Assembly (NCBI GenBank): GCA_036971475.1
Contig: JBAIZL010000005.1
Span: 164,903,386-164,967,385 of the forward strand
Direction: 5' to 3'
Length of the DNA stretch: 64,000 bases
Origin: Prosapia bicincta
Taxonomy: Eukaryota > Arthropoda > Insecta > Hemiptera > Cercopidae
A model generated the notes under the pieces. That model saw only the letters and a list, made by a program, of their open reading frames with translations. It was not told the DNA's origin and ran no database searches. Numbering within the stretch: position 1 is the first letter of the stretch; each line of letters starts with the position of its first letter. This document shows, piece after piece, positions 10,023 to 23,200 of this stretch. The translations under genes and the position numbers were made by a program.

Positions 10023-10930
10023 CTTGCAGAGCTCCTCCTGACAGATCACCACTTACCGAAGCATGCATCTTCGGATCAGGAGCTTAGAAGTGCAGCCCTC
10101 CTAACTATTAATGAAAAATACCCTGCACCAGAATGGCTCCAAATTTACACAGATTGATCATCCATACCTAGATCAGACGAAACAGGTGCTGCATACTACT
10201 GCATATATTTTGAGGGATTTTCTGCTGTCGGGGCGCACCTTAGCAACTATGACGGTGATGTAGCTGCCATATATGCTGCAGCAATAGAACTTGAGAACCT
10301 GACTGCTCCAGGTAAGGCCGTTTTCCTTGTTGATTCTAAGACCGCCAACATGAATCTCTCTAGAAACTCACGAACCGACTGTAGTAGAACCATAGAATGT
10401 AGAAGAAAACTAAATGCTCTCATAAATACCGGGTGGGTACTTAATTTCCAATGGATCTCGAGCCATGTAAACATCAATGGCAATGAGAAGGCTGATCAAC
10501 TAGCAAAGCAGGTAACAAGCCTCCCCCAGCCCGAGCATCTGAGTTCACTACATTCCTCCAGGTCCCTAATTAAGACGTCCACCAAAAAATGTAATTCCGG
10601 TAGATTGAGGGAACTTTCAGCAGGAAAACGGTGGGAAATTCTGGTGAGTGGTAGGCCAATGGACCAAAACGTGCCCACGTCTGTTAGCGTTGCAGCTTTC
10701 ACATTGAAGACCGGTCATGATTACCTTTTGTGCACCTCTACCGCATTCATGTGCTACCAACCCCGGAGTGTCTGCTGTGTGGTGGTGAACTTATGAATGC
10801 CGAACACCTTAATGATTGCACAGCCCTGGACTGGGCTCAGGATTACTGTAGTCCCATCTTTAGGTATGTCCATCTCTACTGGTCAGCGCGTCGCCAAATG
10901 GCTCAACTGCAAAGGGTGGGCGTTGGCTAG
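10023..10930 (+). pseudogene. Non-LTR retrotransposon ORF2 3' end with RNase H domain, broken
   Basis: 3' end of a non-LTR retrotransposon polyprotein. It opens in the pre-RNase H region (LLTDHHLPKHASSDQEL), then carries RNase H motifs: IYTD followed by a TGA where glycine of the usual YTDGS is expected, LVDSKTANM, and QWISSHVNINGNEKADQLA (the HV..NE.AD signature). A one-base deletion near 10729 shifts the frame. The continuation, HLYRIHVLPTPECLLCGG then MNAEHLNDC, is the C-terminal cysteine/histidine motif typical of these proteins. The stop TAG at 10928-10930 merges with the 3' tail. RT and endonuclease are missing, as in a 5'-truncated insertion. RNase H plus a terminal Cys-His motif points to the broad I superfamily; the clade was not resolved. 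Confidence 0.88.
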
Positions 10931-10948
10931 TAAGTAAGTAAGTAAGAC
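10930..10948 (+). repeat. (TAAG)n tail of the non-LTR element
   Basis: Short run of TAAG units starting at the stop codon. Simple-sequence tails mark the 3' end where target-primed reverse transcription began. There is essentially no 3' UTR. Confidence 0.8.
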
Positions 10949-13009
10949 TTTTTGATGTTGGGGACTGGCTTCACTCTATGTTCTTTTCTCCTACGAGATG
11001 GATCAAAAAACAAGTGCAAGTATACAAAAAGGAAGTAGTATTTTGTTCTTAGTGTACATACAACTGTTTGTTTTCTCTTGCTTCCTGTATAGTTGTACTT
11101 CATGTTCTTCCATTTAATTGTAAGCTTTTTAACTGGAACAAACAAACAAAAGAGTTTTTAGTTACTGTTTAAAACTAGCATATTTGATAATATTATTATA
11201 TCATAATAGGCCTCAGATGTTGCAAAACTACTGTAATCAAACTTGTTTGCGGTTTTCCAGATAAATTGGTCGACTACGTTAAATGGAAATGTTGATACGT
11301 AGAGCGTATTGACCATTGATACTTTTTAGCGATATTTTGAAAACAATTGCGGATAGAGATTTAATTACTAAATATACATATATATTAATTAAATAGAAAT
11401 GAACAGTAACTATTAAAAGTTAATATCTGAGCTATAAATTTAAATAATTCCTCATTGATAATAATAACAAATTATCAATCTTATTAATATTAAGCCAAAG
11501 ATTAATGCCAATTTCTTATTCAATCATACTCGAAGTTAAACATTTAAATAATGTGGAATTAGTAATTATATTATCGAAAACTTACCTGATAAAATGGCAT
11601 AGATAGAAATTAAGCTGCGGTACATGTGCGCTGTCCCATTACCCTCTGTGTACTAGTGGAACGCTGGTGATAGAATTGACGCCAAGATAGGAGGAGAAAC
11701 CTGCGTCAGCCTTATACCTATCGAGATAGACCGAGGGTATCCGATAGCTATCGGAGTCCCATGTGCGTTGCCCCATTACTCCCAAGGTACTTCTGCCTGT
11801 CCGATTGAAAACTATCTCGGAGTCCCGATTACTTTCAAGATCATGTGGCGCCTACTCTTATTATTGCTAATAACGAGTTTTTCAACTGTTTATCCCGGTT
11901 TAGAGTAGGAATGCTTCAGATACGCGACTCTGACTGGAGGATCAAAATTTCTCTTTCATAACTCTACCCAGTTCCAACTCCAATATTTATCATTCTTCTT
12001 AAGAGCAGTTGCAACAGATAGACTCTTTTTATGACAGCGTGTACGAACCTGCAAGCATTACTCCTCTATTACCTACTTATCTGTTACGTCTATACCTTAA
12101 TCACAACTATTTTCTATTCTTGTGACGTAACACCGGCTGACAACCTTAAAACTACAAAACCCATTCTATATGTTATAAAATATAAATTCATGAAGCAACA
12201 AACTGGACTGAAAGCTGCCCCTCCCCACCTGAACATGAACTAATTTGTTTTAAATTCGTAGAGGATTACGTAGGAACAAAGTACTTTTTTCGTCATGTTT
12301 TTATTTTACACAGTTGGCAATACCAAACCTGTACGGTATTCTGCAGCATTCAGTTTTATTTTTTAAATTTCTTTGATTTAAATCCCCGACGGAAAGCATT
12401 TTCATCAAGCTAGCCGTTGCGGGATAATTCTTTTGTGTGATAAATCTGTAGGGAAATATATTTTTACATGTTAATGGTGGTTTTTCCATAAAAACAATCT
12501 GTTTTGTTTGGAGATTCGTTTGCAGACGTAGTGATACGATCATGCGGTATATGGAATATTTTATTCAGCTTCAAGGTTTGGAATTGATTCAGCTATTGAG
12601 TAGATAATGTACATTTACAGAAATAGGCTCTAAAATCATGTACACTTTCGTGAAATATGTGTTTATCAGTTAACGTTTTACTTATTTACGAAGAATTTTA
12701 TGTATTATACTAACAGAAACAAACGAGAAATAGCACACTTGTTACATTTATCATAGGAAAAAACAACAAAATCAAACTATTCATAATAAAACTAAAGATG
12801 TAAAAAACATTTTTTAAAGTTGAATCTGTAGTACAAAAGCGTTCCTATAATTTCTTTTTATTAAAGTGCGAAATTAATATCCCGCTGTAAAATAATATTG
12901 AATGGACCATTGTAAAATACTAGAGGAACTACTTTGACGCCTTTCCTCTCTTTCAGTTTACCTCATTGTTATGTTATTTTTCTTATTGCGAGCGTCTTGC
13001 AAGGAAAAC
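10949..13009. other. Interval with no gene seen; weak GC-richer duplication near 11.6-11.8 kb
   Basis: Mostly AT-rich DNA. Between 11628 and 11830 a pair of similar segments (GTGCGCTGTCCCATTAC and GTGCGTTGCCCCATTAC, ~135 bases apart) and repeated ATCGGAGTCCC-type words suggest two decayed tandem units. No coding motif. Confidence 0.4.
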
Positions 13010-13277
13010 AAATTTGATACAATTCCACTTCGTCGAGGACAAGCAGACTTGCAGAAAAATCGAATGACGTCATCGCTAACGAACTGCGCTAGCGGATAAA
13101 TGCGGGATTCAATTTGGTTTACGAACAACGACACCGCTTTGAAATGGCGCACCGGTGATATTGCCGGCAAATTGCTCTATATAGATCCCTATGTAACTGG
13201 ATCGGACACGCTCTGCTTTAAGTTTCAGTTGTATATTTATTGTTCCAAATATAATTAAATTGAATAAAATTAAAGGC
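13010..13277 (-). repeat. ~250-bp dispersed repeat, copy 2 (inverted)
   Basis: Inverted, diverged copy of 8058-8305, with matching GAGGACAAGCAGACTTGCAG, TGACGTCAT, CGCTAACGAACTG and CTATATAGATCCCTAT segments. It has an additional ~25 bp near 13150-13175 relative to copy 1. Confidence 0.75.
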
Positions 13278-13279
13278 AC

Positions 13280-14913
13280 AAATATAGCTAATTTGTATCA
13301 CTAATTAAAAACATTTTGCCAATATGATCGTCAATCAATAACGTTTAACCACAATACAATAATTATCGGTCTTAAACCATAAGCCAAATGTATAGACTAC
13401 TTATAAAAATATATAATACTCTTTTGAAGTAGATGTGATAGAATGTTTCAAATACAAAATGAACGAGTTAAACATTTGGGGTTTAGAGACAAGTTAAATT
13501 ATGTTTCTGTGTTCCTGGGTACTTTCTGGTTACGTCACCAGGTATATTTTGTTTTAAAAATCAGTAACGTTTTTAGTTGATACTAACAATATTAGTGTTT
13601 GCAAATATGCTTTTATGAAAACCCTATAACAAATAATTTGTTATTTTCAATAAAAATATATTTAAAATAAGGTTTTTTTAGTATATTTTTGAAAATTAAT
13701 TATTTTCTAATTAAAGAATGTTAAATAACTGTTCTCTAAATATTTTTTATTATTAAGTAACGTTTTACATATAATCTGCAGCAATATTTCAAAACAAAAC
13801 GAACGCTTTAAGAATTCACTTTAGTTAAAAGCAAGCAACATTAATTTTCTGTGCAATCGTCAAACTAGAATAAACTTGTTAACATGTTTGTGAGAGGTAA
13901 AATGTAAATGTTTTCATCTGACAAGCATTTTTTCATGTTAAAATTTGTTTTGGCATTTTACGAATTTGAATAGTTCGAAAGAAATGTTCCGAATTGATAA
14001 ATAACCGTTGTTGCTTCTGCTGCCTAATGTTCTCTTTATACCAGGGGTTTGCAAACATTTTAGGTCCATGCCCTTCCTCTTGATATGAAATCCGTCCACG
14101 CCCCCTCCACTTTACACTAGAAATAAATGGTATGGATATATGAAGTAGAATAAAATATTATATGTATTGAAAACAATTTATTTATTTACACACAAACCTA
14201 CTTCCACAAGATACATTACGTAACACTTCTAATTTTAATTTGCAAAGTAAATTTTAAATGATAAAAGAAAAATCTATTAGATGGATGAGTTTGGAATGTT
14301 TACACTAGCATTCTTATTTGAGGTTGTATTTTAGTAAGGTAAGTAAGATTGTATTCAAGTCATTGTAATTTTGTTTGTTCCTATAATATTAAATATATTT
14401 AACTTGTCTCGCGCCACCTCTGACTTCACAACCATAAGTTTGGGAATCAATGGTTTATACTGTGAACCAAATAAATGAAAATATTTTAATATATTGGACT
14501 TTATATAGTCCATTATATAGTCTTACATAAAAGAAAGGAATTGAAGTTATTGGTTTATTTTAAAAAATATATGTTATTAAATATTATCAATATTTGTAAT
14601 GAAGAAACTTTTATCGTTTAATAGCGAATTCACAATTAATAATATTTTTTCGAGTCGGCGTTTCAAATACAAAGTCATGATCAACAGTAGGTGAGACTAT
14701 GACACTTTAAAACAAGTTACGCGTTTACAAGCCGGCTTTTTTATATAATGACGGTTTTGCCTTTGAAACGCGTTGAGAAAATAAATTATTATTTATTTTA
14801 ATTATTTATTGTGAGTGGATATTTATTGTGAGTAAATACTTTAATTGTGCCTGTTTATGTTTTAACAGAACTATTAAAAACTTAAAACATAAGAAGTATA
14901 CGAATACTTAAAC
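13280..14913. other. AT-rich interval with no gene seen
   Basis: No assignable feature. The less AT-rich patch at 14045-14110 and its like are too degenerate to name. Confidence 0.4.
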
Positions 14914-14971
14914 ACTGAACGATAAAAACAAATAAAAACATACACAAAACTCACAAATTAATCATTTATTT

Positions 14972-15014
14972 ACTCACACGCGTTTCAATGACCAACTCAT
15001 CATCATCAGTGATT
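14972..15014 (-). ncRNA. Hammerhead-like motif, left arm
   Basis: Minus strand: AATCA, core CTGATGA, T, stem II GATGA/TCATT (loop GTTGG), GAAA, CGCG, TG, TGAGT. Stem I AATCA/TGAGT pairs at four of five positions. Here the cleavage position would follow TG rather than the preferred UH, so activity is doubtful. Confidence 0.55.
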
Positions 15015-15062
15015 GTTACTACTACAAACTCTAACTTACAACTATGGGTTTGTAGTAGTAAT

Positions 15063-15105
15063 ACTCACTGATGATAATGACTTGGTCATTGACATGCGTA
15101 TGAGT
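15063..15105 (+). ncRNA. Hammerhead-like motif, right arm
   Basis: Plus strand: ACTCA, core CTGATGA, T, stem II AATGA/TCATT (loop CTTGG), GACA in place of GAAA, TGCG, TA, TGAGT. Stem I ACTCA/TGAGT and stem II are both perfectly paired, but the GAAA core box is mutated. Confidence 0.55.
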
Positions 15106-15354
15106 AAATAAATGAATAATTTGTGAGTTTTGTGTATGTTTTTATTTGTTTTTATCATAACTACACAAGCTAAGCTCAAAGAATTTTTGTTTACTGAACG
15201 ATAACAGTGGTCGCTAAAAAGTTTAAATAAGAATAGAATATTTTACGCCTTTAATCTGGGAATAAAACTTTACAAATTACGCAGATAGTGAGTTGATACT
15301 CTTTATATAAAAGATTTATTTTGTTTCACAAATGACGGAATTTTTTTGAAGTAA

Positions 15355-15668
15355 TTTTGCTTAAATCTAAGTATATTTAATGAGTTGAATAAGCCAAGCT
15401 ATCATTCTAGCAAGTAATGATTTGCGGTTAGGAAAACGGGCGGGCTGCATACTTTCGTAATTTGTTTAAGCAGCCCCTGGTTAGTAGATTTATTCAGGTA
15501 TAAACGACTTCGTTTAAATATATTCATTTATTTACGCCCGCCGTTGTCTCAAACAGTTTATATGGTTTTTATTTTGGAATTTAGTAATAAACGTTTTTGC
15601 TTCAAAAGAAATAAATTGGAATACGTTTGTAAAAAAATATTTGGTTTAAGTAAACAATCTGAAATTAA
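15355..15668 (+). repeat. ~310-bp dispersed repeat, copy 2
   Basis: Diverged direct copy of 4555-4866 sharing AAAACGGGCGGG, CAGCCCC, AAACGACTTCG, CGCCCGCC and the end AAACAATCTGAAATT. The 350-bp repeat that follows copy 1 is absent here, so the ~310-bp unit is an independent repeat with its end at this word. Confidence 0.7.
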
Positions 15669-15669
15669 T

Positions 15670-18600
15670 ACAAGACGGAAGTGATTTTGCGTCGCATGTT
15701 TTAGATAATAAGATCTTATACGACACAGATGATTAACCCTTTTACAAAATTGGAGTTTAGGATGTTTATGTTTAATAGTCATTATATTTTTATTACTAAA
15801 ATCAAAACGTCTCTTATTTTACCAATGAGATAAAGTTAATAAGAATGTTTTTGTTTGGTCTATTAGAGCTAATGTAACAGTAATGACAGAGCCCCATTTC
15901 ATTCTTTTTTAATGTATATTTGCAAATAATGTCTTTATTTTATGCGATCATTTTTATTTCTTCTGGCTGTTTTTCTAAATGTAATCTTTAAAAATAGCTA
16001 TTGATGTAGTTGATTTATATTAGATATTTATCGTATGTTTTAATTATTAATGTTTCCCGCAAACAAAACTAATTAGTCAAGTAAATAATGATCAGTTTCA
16101 GGCAAAGTTACGGAAACAGGCATTTCGATAGTTATGACAATGGCTATAGCTTGAGAAGAGCACTTTTCCGAGTATTCATATTATTCACAAGTATGTAAAA
16201 GTTGAACTTTTCCCTCTCGTTGTTGCAACATTGAATATTTGTCTCTCATTGTTATTAAATTGTTGTTATTGTATAATTCAATAAAATTGTTTTCTTTCAA
16301 TGTTTTCAAACTGTGTAGAATTCAATGTTTTTCCAAATTTCTACATTTAACAAAATGTATCAAACTTTCAAGAGATTGATATAATCAATGAGGCTTCTCT
16401 TTACAGAACCGTATTCTTTCGTTTCTCTTTGTTATATATTCGTTATAAAATTCCACACAAATCTCTATCTATCTAATCGCATGTTATTATTATAAGCAAT
16501 GAAGAAACATTTTAATATTGTTAGAAAAACACCCAAAAATAAAAACGTATTTAAACTGAAAAATAAATCTCTCCTAAATGTATAATTTTGTTTTATGGTG
16601 TTATGATTTTTCTTACTCTTTTGCTTCTCTCTTTCTTCCATTAACTGCATCAAACTATCAATTTTTCCTCTTCTTCCGTAGCCTTTTGTTTTTTCTCCTC
16701 CTCTATTTCTCTCTTTCTCAACCGCTGTCTTCAATTATACTCTTTCATACGTCTAGTAGTACGTGTTTTGCTTATAAGATAATATATGAAACAGTGCAGA
16801 ATCTGACATCCTATAAGTAAACCTCTTTCTTGCTCCCTCTGCTGCTGTTTCCACTGCCTATCCGAAGTTATAAGGTACTAGATGTGGTAACATCCTAATC
16901 TTCTGCTAATGGTTTCTCGTTTTGAACCTTTTGAAAGCATTTAAAACTCTAAATTAGGCAATATGATACATACAAGTATGAGGGAAACAAATATGTTACT
17001 TAACAAAAACTTCTAAACTAAATGTTAAATTTGTGGATTTTAAAGTATGTTTCCCCTTTGACTTTAAAACTCATAAATTATTTCGAAGTTAGAATATTAA
17101 GAAAAATGGGTAAATTTGGCTAAAATAAACTTTTCTTTGAACGACCTCCTTTTCAAATATCATTCTGTAACGAATCGTGACTTGGAAAAGCTACAACACG
17201 AACCTACGGTTGCATTGTGTGACTTCCTTGAAGTTATTGTGAAATGGAGGGATCTATTTTATTCGTGTAGTGGTACAACTAGTCGTTTGCCGCGGTATGA
17301 ATTGTGAGAAAATCACAGGTTAGCCACAATCGCAACACAAAATTGCTCAATCAATTTATGTTGGAATGGCAGTATTGAAGAACGAACGTAACACAGTTGG
17401 AAGTTGGATATTTGCGCTAACTTCAAATACGGTTTAATTTTTTTTAATGCTTTTTTAAAAATTAACTTGTTTGAACATTGGCAAACGTCTCTATAGTCAG
17501 GCAGTACTATGAGATTTTTCCTCACTATATATAAGCCCCTCTCTCTCTGGCGCACGCTTCCGCGCGAGCTTGTGTGTTATTTCGAAAACTACTGCATTGA
17601 AAAGTAAAATACAATTTCTAAATAAAACAGACACCATATTTACCATGTTAATGAAAATTAGGGCTGCTAGTGTTACCTGCCTCGCCCCCAAGTCATCTCT
17701 CTCCGCTTAGAAACACTTCCTGATTCTAACGTTCTGAGTTTAACTAAATTCTCCCCAATGCTCCTGATTTCATTCTTAATAATAACAACTCTAAAGAAAG
17801 TATAAAATTTAGTGAGTTTCAAGAGTAGAAATATTACATATCTTCAACTTGAAACGAATATAAACACAGACCTTCAAAGTGTTTTATCTGTAAACATGTT
17901 AAAAGGGATCTAATAGCTTTCTAGAGTCAAGCCAGTATCACAAATGAAGGAACGAAGAGAAATAAGAGTATAGGAAGGTTTTATAGTTACATATAAAGGT
18001 TACTTGTAAAGGATACTGTGTAATTCCAAGATCACATGTGCATGATCGCGTATCTGTTGTAGAACTAGTGAACGGAAATAGGTGCTTACCGGTTAAACCC
18101 CATAATACGAAGAATTTAGGAAAGTATAATGAGAATGCATAAGCACTGAAGAAGAGAAATATTGACCTCCTGATTCTGGGAATAAGAGAAAGTAAGGGCA
18201 TAATGGGGGCAGGATAGCTTACCTGGGGAGAACTGAACCAAGGAGAGAGTATATTGTCTATTGGCGACTCGCAAAGAGATTTAATATATATTAATTAATT
18301 GAAACGAGCGTTATTGGAAACCTACTGACAACGTAATATGGAAGGAAATAGTTACAAAAGATCTTGAGCAAGACATATGAAGGCCTAAAATAGTTTTTAT
18401 TTGGAAAGGAGTAGATAAAAAACTGTATGCATTAAAATTATTTTTATAAAGCCTGCTATGAAGAAGGTATGTCAAAAGCCTGTTCCTTATTTTGTCTAAT
18501 GATTTTTAAGTGAATAGTCACGCATTGGTCTCTATGTTAGTTCGACTTACCCTGAATTTCTTACATTCGCAGATATAGATGTCTAACAGGGGTTTCCTGT

Positions 18601-20245
18601 GGTTTTTACAGAACGGCACCAAAAACAGAACTGAAGATTTCGCCACGCCGAAGCCGTGCTACTGCCTGCCGATTACAAATGCTATTTAATATTTCATATT
18701 TTAATTTAATATATTTAATTCAAAACATTATTTCTATTATTTCAGATTCATAGAGTACACGACATCAATCCAAATCATCATGAACCGGGTGTCAATGGTT
18801 GGGTTATTGACGTCATCACTCTTAAAATTAGAGAGGTATTTAGACGTTGATAAGATGAAGGAGCGGATCTACTCGGGGTTGCTACTTTCGTTACCCTTTT
18901 CAAGACGTGTGCCAACCCGGTCAGAACCGATTGTAATCGAAACCTTCAGTCTCTGATTTGTGTAAAGCGCTGAAGGCTCTTTGAGTGTCTTAATATTATT
19001 TCGTTAATATTAGTACACTGTCTTTATCACTCATGACTTTTTTAGCCTAAAAACAGATGCAGAAAAACTGTTCAAGGTTTCTTGAGTATTAAATTTCGTA
19101 CCCATTAACCTTGGGTTGTCCTAACGCGTCATTGTTATCTCACAAAAGGCTGAACACCTTTAATGTTTAATGGCTTAAAACAACTCTAGGTTGAGACAGT
19201 TTAGCTACTAATGGTCCAGAAAATTAAAAAAAAAATTAGCCGCAACATATGTTTTTCGGTACAAACAAGATAAACGGTACTCGCGAGATATGACCTTAAG
19301 TAGGTTGTGCTGCTTCTGTGACTTTCGCAAATAACTTAATATTATTTGTTCCAAGAATGTTGCGAGATATGTTTTGACACAAATTGACCCAAGAATATGA
19401 CATATTATAAAGTATTCATTGCCTTCGTGCTTGACAGCTGACTAAGCCTAGGTATAATTTACTTGTCAAGCGGGTGAATCTGGGATTTCGACTAAAAGAT
19501 CTATACTGCTTTGTTCTCCGGTAGTATAATGAAAGCAGGGAATTACTTTTCTTACTTGAAGTCACCGAAGTCGCAACTTCTGAGTTATTAGTCTAAACTC
19601 TGCTATAAATTGCCATTTTAAATTTGAGCTCTGTTTAGTTTCTCTCATGAATTAAGTTTTATCATTTGTATATTCAATTTTAATAAATACAAATGAGAAA
19701 AAGTGAATATTTTAAAAATCATAAAAAAACATGGCACTAACGACAAGATATTATACAAAAGCAAATGCTGTAATATCATATCTAAGTGAACGTAATGAAT
19801 AATTAATTAAGCTTTTAAAACTTTGCCCTGTAAAAACAGGCGATGAATATTATGCAAAACATAAGTTGGCTGAACGATATCCTAGGAGGAGATTCTTAAT
19901 TTTAGATTTAAAAAAAAATGTTTGATTATGTTTGTTAAGTTGAACTGGACGCGAGTATCCTATCTAATAAAAAATATCTCGTTTATTCTTGAAATGTCCG
20001 TTGCCAATGGTGAGTATTGACTATTCTAATTTCATTCGGGAGAGATCTAAACAATTGGAAGATGACAATGCGATCTATCGAAGCAAGTTATAAAGCCAAG
20101 ACGGTCTAATACTACCAAATCCTGCTGCTACTAATTTTTCCCTTATACGATCCCTGAATCTTCTTATATTTACTGTTCCTCATAGGTTGGCCCTATGGCT
20201 ACTATGTATTACTCTTGATTTCTACAATCACCATTTCTATCTCTC
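15670..20245. other. Long interval with no gene seen
   Basis: Only short frames without family motifs. Less AT-rich stretches at 18560-18670 and 18770-18970 were examined as possible exons, but no protein family or splice-bounded frame could be supported. Confidence 0.4.
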
Positions 20246-20246
20246 T

Positions 20247-20274
20247 TATACTCTCTCTCTCTCTCTCTCTCTCC
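20247..20274. repeat. (CT)n microsatellite
   Basis: Uninterrupted CT dinucleotide run. Confidence 0.95.
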
Positions 20275-20279
20275 AACCT

Positions 20280-23200
20280 ACCCATTTTTCTCCGTTGGTA
20301 AGGTAGTCGCTTTAGATATTCGTATGACGCGTCTAGAAGTCCACATGTCAAAGGCCTTATCATTTTCTTATGAGTTTCGGTCATTGTCACTACTTCTATT
20401 TCTTTTGACAGAACCGGAAACATAACAATGAAATGTCTGGATTTGAGAGTATGGTTGAGCTGTTTGAGATTAAGTTTCAATTTACTGAACTATTGCCTCT
20501 TTATCCTATATATAAGTGTTCCGAAGTTTTACAGTGTTTTTTATCTTACTGTCCAGCGTCTTTCTGGTTTTAGAGTTTTACTTATGCTTATCAGTTTAGT
20601 TTACGTGGTGTTCAGTTTTAGGCTATAGTTTTTTGTATTTAGCTGCTGAAAAATAGCATTTATATTATAATTAACTGAAATCTAACGTGGCTTGGTTTAA
20701 AGCTTTAACCACTCGTGTTAAGGCTTTTCCCTGAAATTGTCCGTAATCCCTGAAACTGTTGAGTGTGTAAAAATTAAATTAAAACAAAAAAATAACATGT
20801 TTGTAAGATATTGCCTTGAGTTGAAAAATCCGACTTTTTGTCATAAACGTAAAAGTGATGGATTCGTCTAGGTATAAAAACAAATTAAATTTTTTGACAT
20901 TAGTTTTGTAACATTTCACATTAATTTTTCAAATGAAAATTACTCTAGTTTTGCATTCCACACATGTGAGACAACAACCGCACTAACAGGATTTCACATT
21001 TTCAAATCTAATTCGTATTTACGTTGTTAGGTTTTATAACCAGTTGACTGTGGTTTCTTGATGTGTGTGATTCTATGTGTTCAATTATTTGATTGTTCAG
21101 CATCCCTTTTAATGTTGGGGTTCTGATTAGCTTATATATATGGATCTATTTAGTTTTTGTGAAGTTTAGTTTTCATCCATAGCCTTCACATTGTATTTTA
21201 AAAACCTCTTATCATATTTCTTTATAATTCAAGGTTAACTTAAATGTATATTGTTATGTCTAATGAGGAAATAACTATATTAAGGTTAAGTCATATTGGT
21301 ATCATAAAATAAACCTTTTAAAAGGTTCGACCTTTTGTTATAAAAACCTAGGTATGTCATCATCTAGTGGTAATTTGCCTACTTACATAAAAGTGTTGAG
21401 CTATGAGTTCCATGATGTTTCATCTAATGTTAAAATTGAAAGCTATTCTAATATTTCAGAGACCTATTCACAGTTCTGCCTAACATAACTTAGTGTTTAC
21501 CTGTTGTAACTTAGTGTTTACTTAGTGTGTACGCCTGTTGTTTAAAAAGTGAAATTATATATTCCTTTATTAAGTTTTAAAACCTTGTTTTAGCTTCTTA
21601 TTGCTACTGGAAATCTTCTACAGGAGTTGCATATCTATTTATTGCATATATTTCGAATAACAACAAATACAATTACAGATGTAAAACAGTGACGACATTC
21701 ATGTTACAAATCACTGACATAACAAAAAAAAATAAAAACCAAATTATCACAAAATTCAGTGTAGAAACATGAAATCCAAGTTACTATGTAATAATGTTTT
21801 GCGTGCACAAACTCACAAATACTTTCCACGAACGAAGTGTTAATCCAGTATTTCTCAACATGAAAAGCTGCTACAATAAAAACTTGAAATTTTATCTTAC
21901 TGTAGAATCATAAGTAATTGAAAAATGTATCAAATTTGTTATTTTATCATTGGAATTTTTTTTGCATACATCATACCTGTTTTACCTCGTTTTATGTAAT
22001 TACATTTTAATGCAAAATTTTAATTTTGTATTAATCAAATTCAGGCTATTTGCTATAGATAATGCGATTTGATAAATATTATACTTCTTAGGATTTCCTT
22101 AGATTGTCTTCTATTTGTGGGTAACTGTTATTTTCACTGAGGAATTTGTGACACGAAAAAATACGACACTAACTATAAATCTACTTCTAGATCGGGTAAA
22201 CGTTGCACGCGGAAAATGTGTAAATATTACTAGATCGATTAAATATTGCAGACAAAGAGGTACTAGCAATATGAATATGTGGTTGCTAGCTTAGACTCGC
22301 AGTATTTACCTTGAAAAAGACTAAACAGAAAAATGCCCTCAAATAAATGATACTGAGTGCATTGGAAGGGTTATCAAAGTGAGTGAAAACACAAAAGGAA
22401 AAAGAGAAAAAGCAAATCACGAAGGATGTGATGAAGGTAATCCAGGCTACAGCTACAAGGACTCTATGACGGAAATAAACTTACTATATATACAACTATA
22501 AAACAGAATTCAGTTATCTTGATATAATTTTATCAATGAAATAAATAATCTATGGTGTATTAGTGAAAAGGACATAAATAGAGTTAACTTGTCAATTTAA
22601 TGTGGGTATCTTGAACTAAAAATGACATTTTAATGTTAATTGTCTTTTATTTTAATAAAAAGGTATGCCATTACGCTCAAACGTATTAGGCAAGATTAGA
22701 TTGAGCGTATTAGATCCATTAAGCAATAAACTCTAGTTGTTAGTTGAAAGTATATAAAATGAAAAACATTAGAGTGATTAACTTTAAAACGTAATTTATT
22801 TATTGATAATATGTAGAAACCCTTTTAAATACCAAAATGCAGCACTTTGAAACTTAACAATGCATTAAAACATTTTTAAAACTTCGTTAATATTCTGTCC
22901 ATTATTAATACGTGAACGCTATAAATAGTATGCTACTACATTTTCCGTAACCATACTCTTTTATTATTAACTATTAAAATTTACTCTCATACCAAAACCA
23001 TGTTCAAAAAAATGTGTACAAAAAGGGCACCAAAAGAAATAGCCAATAATAATATTTGCGTACCAACTGCTAAGATGGGCTAGGAGTTTATTTATACTAT
23101 TTGAAGTCAATTCTAGCTCTGTCAAAATTTTTAACTTGACGGAGGGGTTTTTTGAGTATTTTACAGAACTCTAAGCCTATAAAATTGTAATAATTAGTAC

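Larger units (their letters stand above)
14914..15204. mobile_element. Hammerhead-bearing foldback element, copy 1, with candidate TSD
   Basis: Two ~105-bp inverted arms (about 14921-15030 and 15050-15156, outer sequence GATAAAAACAAATAAAAAC) are separated by a short spacer and followed by a ~36-base tail containing ACAAGCTAAGCTC. The whole is flanked by the 12-base direct repeat ACTGAACGATAA at 14914-14925 and 15193-15204, a plausible target-site duplication. Each arm holds a hammerhead-like motif, one per strand. The same plan (arms, hammerhead, ACAAGC..AGCTC tail, flanking repeat) recurs at 61974-62242. Inference: an insertion derived from the terminal repeats of a Penelope-like element, with no coding sequence. 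Confidence 0.75.

Noticed and set aside
16465..16820. Overlapping opposite-strand frames of 80-89 codons
   Set aside because: They arise from a pyrimidine-rich low-complexity stretch (TCTTCC-type words).
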